The notes: generated by a model from the letters alone, not told the origin. A DNA stretch of 34,483 nt from an uncultured Eubacteriales bacterium (GCA_900316455.1 ONCX01000009.1:1-34483); one strand, 5' to 3'; counted from the first letter of the stretch, positions 8,239-15,595 are shown. Translations and numbers: made by a program.

Positions 8239-8577
8239 ATGAGCAGACATTCAAAATTGCAGGATAATCATACCGACTTTTTATTTCAGTGTATACTTGA
8301 ATTGAAAAGCATCGACGAGTGCTATGATTTTTTTGAGGATCTATGCACTGTAGCGGAAATAAAGGCAATGTCGCAAAGATCAGTCGTTGCAAAAATGCTG
8401 CGGGATAAACACGTATACAGCGATATTGTCGCGCAGACCGGCGCGAGTACAGCCACGATAAGCAGGGTGAACCGTTCGCTGAATTACGGCAGCGACGGTT
8501 ACGGGCTTGTATTCAACCGGATTGACGAGACGGAATTAACTGCGGAAACGGAGCCGGAGAACGGAGAGCAGCAATGA
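8239..8577 (+). CDS. YerC/YecD-family Trp-repressor-like DNA-binding protein
   Basis: The 112-residue product matches the YerC/YecD family, relatives of TrpR found across Firmicutes. The helix-turn-helix is visible in YSDIVAQTGASTATISRVNR (about residues 62-82), and the preceding ELKSIDECYDFFEDLCT belongs to the helical dimerisation part. I start it at ATG 8239, which has AGAGG 8 nt upstream; an in-frame ATG at 8197 would add 14 Lys-rich residues and lacks a ribosome binding site. The gene overlaps the downstream methyltransferase by 4 nt (ATGA). The effector and targets of this family are poorly known, and the last 20 residues are acidic and not conserved. Confidence 0.85.
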   Translation: MSRHSKLQDNHTDFLFQCILELKSIDECYDFFEDLCTVAEIKAMSQRSVVAKMLRDKHVYSDIVAQTGASTATISRVNRSLNYGSDGYGLVFNRIDETELTAETEPENGEQQ

Positions 8578-9314
8578 ATTATGATCTTTTTGCCGAGTAT
8601 TACGACGAGCTGATGAGCGGGATCGACTATCCGGCAAGAGCGGAATATATTGACGGCATTATAAAAAAATATAAGCCGGACGCTCATCTGCTGGTTGATT
8701 TAGCATGCGGAACAGGCAGCATGACAGTGGAATTTGCAGCTATGGGCTACGACGTGATAGGCGTCGATCTCTCAGGGAACATGCTGAGTAAGGCGAGAGA
8801 AAAATCCGATGGAAGCATACTCTATCTTTGTCAGAGTATGCAGAATCTTGACATGTACGGCACGATTGACGCTTTTGTATGCACGCTTGACAGCCTGAAT
8901 CATATAGAGGACAGGGAGCAGCTGCTTCTTGCCCTCAGCCGTGTGTCTCTTTTTCTGGAGCCGGACGGCGTTTTTGTTTTCGACATGAATACGCCCTACA
9001 AGCACGAGAAAATTCTGGCGGACAATGCCTTTGTGTATGAAACGGAGAATGTATTCTGCGTATGGCAGAACGAATATTCTGGTGACGGCAGGGTGGATAT
9101 CGCGCTTGATTTTTTCGCCAGACAGCCGGACGGGACATATTTAAGGGAGAGCGAGGATTTTTGCGAGGTTGCGTATTCATATGAAGAAACCGAATCTCTG
9201 CTTAATTTGGCAGGACTAAAAATTCTTGCCGCATACGATGATATGACATTTGAACCGCCGCGCTGTGACAGCGAGAGAATTGTCATAGCCGCGGTCAAAT
9301 CAGAGCGGAAATGA
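8574..9314 (+). CDS. Class I SAM-dependent methyltransferase
   Basis: This 246-residue protein has a Rossmann-type methyltransferase fold: motif I LLVDLACGTGSMT (about residues 40-52), the acidic end of strand 2 in DVIGVDLSGNML, and the motif IV region DAFVCTLDSLNHI. The N-terminal YDLFAEYYDELM pattern is typical of small-molecule methyltransferases of the UbiE/Methyltransf_25 type. The substrate cannot be told from the sequence. The start overlaps the yerC-like stop by 4 nt, and the stop overlaps a possible upstream start of hslO, so the three genes form one operon. Confidence 0.88.
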   Translation: MNYDLFAEYYDELMSGIDYPARAEYIDGIIKKYKPDAHLLVDLACGTGSMTVEFAAMGYDVIGVDLSGNMLSKAREKSDGSILYLCQSMQNLDMYGTIDAFVCTLDSLNHIEDREQLLLALSRVSLFLEPDGVFVFDMNTPYKHEKILADNAFVYETENVFCVWQNEYSGDGRVDIALDFFARQPDGTYLRESEDFCEVAYSYEETESLLNLAGLKILAAYDDMTFEPPRCDSERIVIAAVKSERK

Positions 9315-9337
9315 TTACTTATCACTTAGGAGGAAAA

Positions 9338-10264
9338 ATGAGTAAACTTGTAAGATGTATAACAACCGATGGACTTGTAATGGCGGCGGCAATAGATTCG
9401 ACGGAAATAGTCCGAAGGGCGCAGGAGCTTCACCGCGCAACTCCGGTGATAACATCAGCGCTTGGCAGACTGCTGACCGGAGCGTCCATAATGGGAAACA
9501 AGCTGAAAGAGGAGAACGCTTCACTTACGCTGAGGATAAACGGCGGAGGTCCTGCGGGTTCGATAATCGCCGTTTCCGACAGCAAGGGCAATGTGCGCGG
9601 CTACGCTCAGGAAGCCGGACTTATCATTCGTCCGGACGCAAAGGGAAAGCTCGACGTTTCCGGAGCGGTCGGCAGGGACGGCACGGTTACGGTTATCAAG
9701 GATTACGGTTACGGACAGCCTTACTGCACACAGACTCCGATAGTTACCGGAGAAATTGCGGAGGATCTCACCGCGTATTACGCAATCAGCGAGCAGGTTC
9801 CTACCATTTTCTGCATAGGCGTGCATTTTGACGAAAAATACAAGCTTGACAAAGCCGGAGGATTGTTGATTCAGCTCATGCCGGCAGCGGATCACCGTGA
9901 GATAGAGAAATTAGAGGAAATGCTTAAAACCATGCCGCCTGTAACGCAAATGCTGCTTGAAGGTAACACGCCGGAGAGGATTCTCGAAAAGACTCTGCCG
10001 GGGTTTGAACTTGAAATATTCGATAGTCAGGAGGTAGAATACCGCTGCGACTGTTCGCTTGAACGTGTGGAAAATGCCTTTATGACTATGCAGCCTGACG
10101 AGATACGCGGTCTTGCCGATGAGAGCGGAAAAGCCGAAGTGCTGTGCCATTTCTGCAATAAGAAGTATTATATCACACGAGAACGCCTTGAAGAGCTTGC
10201 CGTAATTCAGGAGCAGCGGATTGGAAAATCCGACAATGGAATAATTGGCAAACATTACAATTAA
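9338..10264 (+). CDS. hslO: Hsp33 redox-regulated chaperone
   Basis: Hsp33 is a cytosolic holdase switched on by oxidative unfolding of its C-terminal zinc site. The 308-residue protein has the conserved N-terminal core (RCITTDGLVMAAAID, GGGPAGSIIAVSD, GYGQPYC) and all four zinc cysteines: C237 and C239 in the CxC pair, and C270 and C273 in the CHFC pair. The start at 9338 is chosen because AGGAGG (9328-9333) lies just 4 nt upstream; an in-frame ATG at 9311 has no such site. It ends the three-gene operon from 8239. Confidence 0.96.
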   Translation: MSKLVRCITTDGLVMAAAIDSTEIVRRAQELHRATPVITSALGRLLTGASIMGNKLKEENASLTLRINGGGPAGSIIAVSDSKGNVRGYAQEAGLIIRPDAKGKLDVSGAVGRDGTVTVIKDYGYGQPYCTQTPIVTGEIAEDLTAYYAISEQVPTIFCIGVHFDEKYKLDKAGGLLIQLMPAADHREIEKLEEMLKTMPPVTQMLLEGNTPERILEKTLPGFELEIFDSQEVEYRCDCSLERVENAFMTMQPDEIRGLADESGKAEVLCHFCNKKYYITRERLEELAVIQEQRIGKSDNGIIGKHYN

Positions 10265-10350
10265 ATGATAACTGTTTGATGTAATTGAAACAAAAAAGAT
10301 TATTCAAATAGAAATTTTAAAAAAATATGTAATTATTTGTTAAATTAGTC
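10265..10350. other. A/T-rich spacer after hslO
   Basis: This first part of the 386-nt gap between hslO and the response regulator shows no gene, repeat or convincing terminator. The rest of the gap is covered by the promoter, structured RNA, terminator and operator entries that follow. Confidence 0.6.
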
Positions 10351-10379
10351 TTGACTTTTTAAATTTTTTGTAATATAAT
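10351..10379 (+). promoter_or_regulatory. Strong promoter for the structured RNA
   Basis: TTGACT (10351-10356) and a perfect TATAAT (10374-10379) are 17 bp apart, among the best promoters in the window. No protein-coding frame follows before the terminator at 10530-10573, so it most likely drives a small RNA starting near 10386. Confidence 0.8.
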
Positions 10380-10385
10380 TTTTAC

Positions 10386-10573
10386 TGTTGAAAGGGAGAT
10401 ACAGTTATAGTTTTGTAGTTTGTTTTTTAGTTTGTTGATTGGTATATAACTGTCGCGTGACTATTACGCACTCTGTTCTTTCAACGCATAGATTAGATTG
10501 TGTCTTTTTTATATCGTTCCCCATCCACAAATACAAAGCCGTCCTCATAAAAAAGGACGGCTTTGTATTTTTT
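10386..10573 (+). ncRNA. Candidate structured small RNA of unknown class, about 190 nt
   Basis: A promoter and a strong terminator bracket a non-coding stretch that folds well by eye. GTTGAAAG (10387-10394) pairs with CTTTCAAC (10478-10485) as a closing helix. Inside it, ACAGTTATA (10401-10409) pairs with TATAACTGT (10445-10453), and GCGTGA (10455-10460) pairs with TTACGC (10464-10469), making a three-way junction. The large apical loop holds the 9-mer TAGTTTGTT twice (10416-10424, 10428-10436). About 45 unpaired nt link this to the terminator. It lacks the long bulged rod of 6S RNA, and I cannot match it to tmRNA, RNase P, SRP RNA or a known riboswitch. It lies directly upstream of the Spo0A-like regulator; a regulatory link is inference. 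Confidence 0.65.
10530..10573 (+). terminator. Rho-independent terminator of the structured RNA
   Basis: A 16-bp stem (10530-10545 with 10554-10569, core AAAGCCGTCC/GGACGGCTTT) with an 8-nt loop runs into a T-run ending at 10573. Confidence 0.92.
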
Positions 10574-10586
10574 AAATAAATGTGGA

Positions 10587-10603
10587 TTTTTGTAGGTTTT
10601 TGT
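10587..10603 (+). promoter_or_regulatory. Tandem repeat TTTTTGT-AGG-TTTTTGT, operator candidate, copy 1
   Basis: Two direct copies of TTTTTGT have a 10-bp period, one helical turn. They abut the -35 box of the response regulator promoter. The same 17 bp recur exactly at 11448-11464. This position and spacing suit a tandem-binding response regulator, possibly the Spo0A-like protein encoded next. Confidence 0.5.
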
Positions 10604-10631
10604 TGATTTTCACATTTGAATCATGTATAAT
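10603..10631 (+). promoter_or_regulatory. Promoter for the Spo0A-like response regulator
   Basis: TTGATT (10603-10608), a 17-bp spacer and perfect TATAAT (10626-10631). The expected transcription start lies only about 12 nt before the start codon, so the leader is very short and begins close to the ribosome binding site. Confidence 0.6.
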
Positions 10632-10650
10632 TAATCCGAGGTGAATGATT

Positions 10651-11436
10651 ATGCGGAAAGATCTGAGGATTTTGATGATTGAGGACGATCAGGCGCTTTG
10701 TGAAGAATTCAGCAGATGTTTTGCCGGAATTGATGGCATTGAGCTTGTGGCAACTACAAACAGTGAGGGGGACGCGCTTGAATATGTGCGGCAGTTGCAG
10801 CCTGACGCGGTAATATTGGATCTTGAACTGCATACGGGCGAAGGCAACGGAATTAGCTTTTTATCGAGACTTAGCAAACAAAAGAATATAAAAAAGCCGT
10901 ATGTGCTTGTTAATACGAATAATTCGAGCCAGACTACTTATGATATTGCTCGTAAGCTCGGAGCGGATTTTGTGATGTATAAGCACCAGCAAGGGCACTG
11001 TCCGGAAGCAATAGCGGAATTTCTGCTCGCTGTCGCATCAAATTGTGTAGAACAGGCAATTGACAACTCTGATCCCGCGTCTGCGGACGGGGATGATCTT
11101 CCGGAAAGAACGGAGCTGAGAAAACGTATTCTGGAAGAGCTTAACAAGGTATCAGTCAGCCCTAAGCGAAAGGGATATGTTTATCTCGCGGACGCTATAG
11201 AAATAAGCTGCGGTGGATATGTGCCTAATGTGTCGGCGTTGATAGGGGAGAAGTACGGCAAATCCGCCAAAAGCGTGGAGCATGCCATGCAGAACGCTAT
11301 TGACAGCGCGTTTGATAACGCGGATTTTGACGAGTTAGGAAAGCATTACAAGGCGAGGATAAGCGCTAATCGCATATCTCCCACTGTGATGGAATTTATA
11401 GGTTTTTATGCTGCAAAGTTGAAAAATGACAACTGA
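10651..11436 (+). CDS. Response regulator with Spo0A-like C-terminal DNA-binding domain
   Basis: The 261-residue protein has a complete receiver domain (about 1-125): acidic pocket E11-D13, phosphoacceptor D57 in AVILDLEL, T89 and K111. An acidic linker leads to a C-terminal domain (about 152-258) that follows Spo0A closely: SVSPKRKGYVYLADAI corresponds to the GVPAHIKGYLYLREAI region, KSAKSVEHAMQNAIDSAF to the recognition-helix region, and RISPTVMEFI to the KPTNSEFI region. In the recognition helix the arginines of Spo0A are replaced, so it probably reads a different site from the 0A box. ATG 10651 is chosen because GAGGTG (10638-10643) is 7 nt upstream; ATG 10645 is too close. The two GHKL kinases encoded just downstream are its likely partners. 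It is unlikely to be the master Spo0A itself. Confidence 0.85.
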   Translation: MRKDLRILMIEDDQALCEEFSRCFAGIDGIELVATTNSEGDALEYVRQLQPDAVILDLELHTGEGNGISFLSRLSKQKNIKKPYVLVNTNNSSQTTYDIARKLGADFVMYKHQQGHCPEAIAEFLLAVASNCVEQAIDNSDPASADGDDLPERTELRKRILEELNKVSVSPKRKGYVYLADAIEISCGGYVPNVSALIGEKYGKSAKSVEHAMQNAIDSAFDNADFDELGKHYKARISANRISPTVMEFIGFYAAKLKNDN

Positions 11437-11447
11437 GAGAACGTTCC

Positions 11448-11464
11448 TTTTTGTAGGTTTTTGT
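11448..11464 (+). promoter_or_regulatory. Tandem repeat TTTTTGT-AGG-TTTTTGT, operator candidate, copy 2
   Basis: Exact copy of the 17 bp at 10587-10603, now 46 bp upstream of the -35 box of the kinase promoter and just after the response regulator stop. Finding it before both transcription units of this island supports shared control. Confidence 0.5.
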
Positions 11465-11509
11465 AACGGAAGCTGAAAAAAATAATTTCATAAAACCACA
11501 AAAAAGCAA

Positions 11510-11538
11510 TCGACAGGCGCGTAAAAACGTGGTATTAT
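11510..11538 (+). promoter_or_regulatory. Promoter for the GHKL kinase genes
   Basis: TCGACA (11510-11515) and TATTAT (11533-11538) with a 17-bp spacer, each one mismatch from consensus. Transcription would start near 11545, upstream of the terminator-like hairpin at 11578-11624. Confidence 0.6.
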
Positions 11539-11577
11539 AGTCTCGTAAACATGACTGCGAGAATTTTTCATATCACC

Positions 11578-11624
11578 ACCAAAGCCCACTGCCTGAAATT
11601 TGCAGTGGGCTTTGGTCGTTTTTT
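11578..11624 (+). terminator. Strong terminator inside the leader of the kinase genes (attenuator candidate)
   Basis: A perfect 15-bp stem (11578-11592 with 11602-11616, core AAAGCCCACTGC/GCAGTGGGCTTT), 9-nt loop, then CG and six T (11619-11624). It lies between the promoter at 11510-11538 and the kinase start at 11656, and no promoter is visible in the 31 nt between them. The kinases must therefore be expressed by read-through. It also ends transcripts coming from the response regulator gene. I see no clear antiterminator partner in the short leader. Confidence 0.85.
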
Positions 11625-11655
11625 CAGATTAAAAAGAATTGCGGGAGGAAATCAC

Positions 11656-13086
11656 ATGGGACCGTCAATGGTTCAATTGTGCGTTAATCATATCGGCATA
11701 GTACTTTCGGCGTACACGATGTTTTTAAATGCGATGGAAAAAAAATATCCGCGGAGAAGGAAGGCTACAGGCTGCGCGGCGGCATTGGCGACAGGAATTG
11801 CGACGGGCTGTGTATACGATTCGCTACCCGTTATTTGCGTTGTATTTATGCTGATATTGTTTTATATCATCATGGGAGCTGTTTACAAAATCCGGTCGGG
11901 AAAGAATCTTGCGCTGACTTTGGTATCTTTTGGAATAAGCTATGCGCTGTATTATGCAGCAATTTTCACGCTTGTATTTCTTCTGTATCTGAATAAAAAA
12001 GCCGTTTCGGGAAGATTTGAAAAATCAGTGGACGCATGGATCTACATATTACATTATGTGACTGATTTTAGGGGAGGCATAATTACAAGCATATATATAT
12101 TTGCCGTACAGTATTCGCTGCTTGTGCTTCTGATGAGAATCAGACGTATAAAAACGGAATTGATAGAAACGGTAAATGCGGGAAGAAACGAGATACTTGT
12201 TTTTTTATGGTTCGTAATCCTTTCTGTCAGAGGAATATATATGTTTTCCATTCTGACAAGAAGAGATATAAATGCAGTATTAATAATTTGTACATTCCTT
12301 CTTTCGCTTTTATTCTTTATGTTTTACTTCTGGTACAAAAAAGAGCTGAAATTGTTATATGTCACGATGATTCAGGAGAATGAGCTGGATCTTCTGGAAA
12401 AAAGCATAGATTCAAAGGAAGAGCTTATACGCGGTCTGCGTGCGGATAATGAATGCCTTGCCAAAATAATACACAGGGACAACAAGCTCATACCGTCCGT
12501 GATGATGTCGGTGAGGAACGCTGAGGCTGACAGTGAAAGCGCGTGTGCGCTTAATGAAATATATTCGGAACGAAGCGCGGCTCTTTTGAAATATGAATCT
12601 CACGGACGGCAGATATATAATTCGGGAATTGATGAGGTAGACGCGGTGCTTTTGTATCTGGCTGACAGAGCGGCTTCAATGGGAGTTAATTTTGAAGTCA
12701 TTATTCCGGAGGATATCAGCAAAATACCCGATATTATCACACCAAGCGAATTAAACGCAATTCTCGCCGTACTCTGCGAGTATGCGATGACTTCTTCGAG
12801 AGACAGAGAAAACGGCGCTGTCTGCGTTAACATAGACCGGAGCGGCGACGGCTTTTTCATTGAGGTATCTGACAACGGAGAAAAATTCGATATGAAGGCT
12901 CTTAAAGCAATAGGAAAAAAGCGACGTTTCGCAAAACGTAAAGTAAGAGATGAGAGCAATGGCTTGATTCCGTTGTTCACTGTTCTCAGACATACAGGGT
13001 CAAGTCTTACGATAGACGAGTTTCCTCAGAATAAGAAATACGTAAAATCGCTTCGGGTCACATCAGGCATAAATAGCGGCGTATAA
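11656..13086 (+). CDS. Membrane GHKL-family sensor protein A: His box kept, ATPase boxes degenerate
   Basis: This 476-residue protein has about six or seven N-terminal membrane segments (residues 5-235), a coiled coil, and an AgrC/LytS-like DHp-GHKL end. The H box IIHRDNKLIP has the candidate phosphoacceptor H273. In the ATPase part the N box reads LCEYAM, with Y376 where the Mg-ATP-binding Asn should be. The D406/G408 pair of the first Gly box remains, but the second reads SNGLIPLF (434-441) and has lost its glycines. It probably cannot bind ATP normally by itself. Start: ATG 11656 follows GGGAGGAAA; an earlier in-frame ATG (11551) would put the terminator hairpin inside the gene. Its downstream neighbour is a paralog with the opposite losses. 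Confidence 0.85.
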   Translation: MGPSMVQLCVNHIGIVLSAYTMFLNAMEKKYPRRRKATGCAAALATGIATGCVYDSLPVICVVFMLILFYIIMGAVYKIRSGKNLALTLVSFGISYALYYAAIFTLVFLLYLNKKAVSGRFEKSVDAWIYILHYVTDFRGGIITSIYIFAVQYSLLVLLMRIRRIKTELIETVNAGRNEILVFLWFVILSVRGIYMFSILTRRDINAVLIICTFLLSLLFFMFYFWYKKELKLLYVTMIQENELDLLEKSIDSKEELIRGLRADNECLAKIIHRDNKLIPSVMMSVRNAEADSESACALNEIYSERSAALLKYESHGRQIYNSGIDEVDAVLLYLADRAASMGVNFEVIIPEDISKIPDIITPSELNAILAVLCEYAMTSSRDRENGAVCVNIDRSGDGFFIEVSDNGEKFDMKALKAIGKKRRFAKRKVRDESNGLIPLFTVLRHTGSSLTIDEFPQNKKYVKSLRVTSGINSGV

Positions 13087-13127
13087 TATCGTGTGAAATG
13101 GATTTAATACGATGGGAAGTGAAAAAA

Positions 13128-14681
13128 GTGAAAAACGATGTCATAATTCCGTGGCTGGATTTTGGAGTTAAATATATGGTGCTGATATTCAGCATGTATT
13201 ATCTCTTTATGAGGTGCGTCAGCGAAAAACATGATGTAAGAAAAATGACGGCTTACACGTTTTTTTCGGTGGCAATGGGATTGTTTCTTTTTCGGTTCAG
13301 ACTTGCTTTGGGAGAGACTTATATTCTCATGATGCTTATATATTTCGCTCTGACAAACTGCCTTTTGTACCGCAAAGAGATAGAGAGCGGATATGACTCG
13401 GACAATTGTATCAAGCTGCGCGATATTTCGTTGCTTTCGCTTATTTGCTTTGCGTTTTGTGAAGCGCTTTTCTTGATAGTTGGAATAGTTTCGTCCACAA
13501 TGCTTTCTGTTTTTTATTATAATTTTGTCCCGCAGGGACACAATTCCGTGTGGGATTTTTTGAATAATAAACCCGTTCACACCGCCGCCTATGTTTTAAT
13601 GATCTCGATGGTATGGGTTACGACATATCTTGTATCAAGCGTAAAACGGCTCAGGCAGGGATTGATGAACATAGTCAGGCACAGCGTTGCGGGTACGGCT
13701 GCAATGCTTGCGATGTTTTTGCTTGCTGTCGTTATGACATTCAACAGTGTAAGTATTGAAGATGATACGAGAATTTTAAGGACGATACTGTTCAATTTTG
13801 TGACGTTATTCTGCGTAGTTATGGTGTTTTTCACTAAACGTGAGATAAGGTCTGATTATATCAGTCAGATAAGAAAGAGAAATCTGACGCTTATGGAAGA
13901 AATTCTTGAGGAGAAGAATAAGGAAATTGCCAAGGTTGCAAAGGACAACGAGAAGCTTGCGGGAATAATCAGGTGCGATTCCGAATTGCTCGGCACGGTT
14001 ATTGACGGACTTCGCACGGGAGAGAATTCTGAAGGAATGCTGCGGGCAGCTCAGACCGTCGAGGAAATATATTCCGGACGTTGTGAAGCGGTAGCCAATC
14101 TGGAGTCATGCGGTATTTCGATTGAAAAAACCGGAGTCAGTTCAGTAGACAATGTGCTGCTTTATATGGCTTGCAAGGCGGAGAAGAGGGGAGTCGGTTT
14201 TTCAGTCAGTACGCAGCCGGAGGTTGTAAAAATCTTTGATGAAAAAATAGACAGACGAACATTCAATACCATACTTGCTGATCTTGCGGATAACGCAATA
14301 ATTTCCGCAAGGTCGGTGGAAGCTAAATTCGTGGAGGTCAGACTGCTCGACATTGAGGATAAACCGAGGCTTGAGGTTCTTGACAGCGGAGAGAATTTTA
14401 AGCCTGAGGTATTGAAGAATCTTGGCAGGCGGCGTATAACGACCCACGCAAATGACGGCGGCAGCGGAATAGGGCTTATGAATCTCTTCGGAATAATGAA
14501 ACAGACCCAGGCGAGCTTCACAATTGAGGAATATCCTTGTGACGGCAGTAGAGGTAAATATACAAAGTCACTCATCGTTACATTTGACGGCGCGGGTAAA
14601 TACCGGATAATAACCGATCGTGCAGAGGAATTAAAGCGCGAGGTAAAAGGAAGATTTGAAATAATTCCGACAAAAAAGTAA
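13128..14681 (+). CDS. Membrane GHKL-family sensor protein B: ATPase boxes kept, His box lost
   Basis: Paralog of the preceding protein with the same layout: about six or seven membrane segments (residues 5-235), coiled coil, DHp and GHKL ATPase; 517 residues from GTG 13128. That start has a GGAAGTGA ribosome binding site 6 nt upstream and gives an N terminus like that of protein A; ATG 13098, in the same frame, has none. Aligning the DHp helices, EKLAGIIRCDSELLG has R282 at the position of H273 of protein A, so no phosphoacceptor His is present. The ATPase is intact: N389 in LADNAI, D419 with G421 in LDSGENF, and GGSGIG at 444-449. It could phosphorylate protein A in trans. The gene ends at a bidirectional terminator. 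Confidence 0.85.
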   Translation: MKNDVIIPWLDFGVKYMVLIFSMYYLFMRCVSEKHDVRKMTAYTFFSVAMGLFLFRFRLALGETYILMMLIYFALTNCLLYRKEIESGYDSDNCIKLRDISLLSLICFAFCEALFLIVGIVSSTMLSVFYYNFVPQGHNSVWDFLNNKPVHTAAYVLMISMVWVTTYLVSSVKRLRQGLMNIVRHSVAGTAAMLAMFLLAVVMTFNSVSIEDDTRILRTILFNFVTLFCVVMVFFTKREIRSDYISQIRKRNLTLMEEILEEKNKEIAKVAKDNEKLAGIIRCDSELLGTVIDGLRTGENSEGMLRAAQTVEEIYSGRCEAVANLESCGISIEKTGVSSVDNVLLYMACKAEKRGVGFSVSTQPEVVKIFDEKIDRRTFNTILADLADNAIISARSVEAKFVEVRLLDIEDKPRLEVLDSGENFKPEVLKNLGRRRITTHANDGGSGIGLMNLFGIMKQTQASFTIEEYPCDGSRGKYTKSLIVTFDGAGKYRIITDRAEELKREVKGRFEIIPTKK

Positions 14682-14708
14682 ACATGAATGAGCTATTTTG
14701 AAAATAAA

Positions 14709-14766
14709 AAAGGATTCCGTATGGGGGAATATTAGTTTTCCCTGTGCGAAATCCTTTAATTTTTTT
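14709..14766. terminator. Bidirectional terminator between the kinase genes and ecfT
   Basis: AAAGGATT (14709-14716) pairs with AATCCTTT (14750-14757); an inner stem GGGAA/TTCCC sits within. T-runs follow on the plus strand (14760-14766) and, read as the complement of the A-run at 14701-14711, on the minus strand. It serves both convergent operons. Confidence 0.85.
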
Positions 14767-14776
14767 AAGAAAAAAT

Positions 14777-15595
14777 TCATCTCACAAGAGCTGGGGCGAG
14801 GGTATTGAGATATATTATTCCGGCGCAAAGACCTCCCATAAGGAGAAAAGCGAAGAAATCACGGAAACGATACCTCAGGACATTAAGGCGAGTGCGCCCC
14901 TTGCCGCCGGTATAGCAGCGGCAGTCCATCGCCGTTGCAAGCTCAAACGCCCTGCGGAACGAAGAGATAAAGAGCGGAATGAGTATTGGAATCAGCGCCT
15001 TTGCACGCTTAACAATGCCGCCGCTTTCCATATCCGCGCCGCGAGCTTTCTGGGCGTTCATTATTTTTTCGGTTTCCTCAAGCAGCGTGGGAATAAATCT
15101 CAGGGCAATTGTCATCATCATCGCAAGCTCATGCACCGGAACGCGAAATAGCTTTAGCGGCGCAAGGAGACGTTCAATGGCTGCGGTGAGATCGGTTGGC
15201 GACGTAGTGTATGTCAGCATAGAGCTTGTTATTACAATCATAACAAGCCTTATCGCAATAAAGCCGCTCTGCCACAGAGCCTCCTCGTAAATTGTTACCG
15301 ACCTGTATTGAAACACGGCATGTTCGCCCTTGATATACAACATATTAAGGGTTGCGGTGAAGAACACAAGGAACCAGATTGCTCTCAGTCCCTTGAAGTA
15401 CATTCTCAGCGGTATGCGTGAGATAAGCATAGACAGCACAACAAAGCCTGACATTAATCCCAACGACAAGAGATTTTTGACGACAAAGATGAATACAATT
15501 ATAGCCGTCATAAGAATTATCTTCATGCGCGGGTCTAATTTATGAATAAATGAACTGCCGGGCATGAATTGTCCTATTGTAATATCCGAGATCAC
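14777..15595 (-). CDS. ecfT: ECF transporter transmembrane subunit EcfT
   Basis: EcfT is the membrane scaffold of energy-coupling-factor vitamin/metal importers, joining the two ATPases to substrate-binding S components. The 272-residue protein shows several membrane segments (for example MKIILMTAIIVFIFVV and LFISSFRRAFELA). It carries the two Ala-Arg-Gly-type coupling motifs: KARGADME near residue 185 and AMDCRCY near residue 226. No S-component gene is adjacent, so this is the shared (group II) module used by S proteins encoded elsewhere. The start overlaps the ecfA2 stop by 4 nt. It is the last gene of the long minus-strand operon that begins at ruvC. Confidence 0.93.
   Translation of the reverse strand: MISDITIGQFMPGSSFIHKLDPRMKIILMTAIIVFIFVVKNLLSLGLMSGFVVLSMLISRIPLRMYFKGLRAIWFLVFFTATLNMLYIKGEHAVFQYRSVTIYEEALWQSGFIAIRLVMIVITSSMLTYTTSPTDLTAAIERLLAPLKLFRVPVHELAMMMTIALRFIPTLLEETEKIMNAQKARGADMESGGIVKRAKALIPILIPLFISSFRRAFELATAMDCRCYTGGKGRTRLNVLRYRFRDFFAFLLMGGLCAGIIYLNTLAPALVR

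Noticed and set aside
10386-10573. 6S RNA as identity of the small RNA.
   Set aside because: The closing helix is only 8 bp, there is a three-way junction and a large unpaired loop rather than a long rod with a central bubble; cannot be fully excluded without a covariance search.
10651-11436. Calling the regulator Spo0A itself.
   Set aside because: The recognition helix differs and the gene neighbours two dedicated kinases, unlike the usual spoIVB-spo0A setting.
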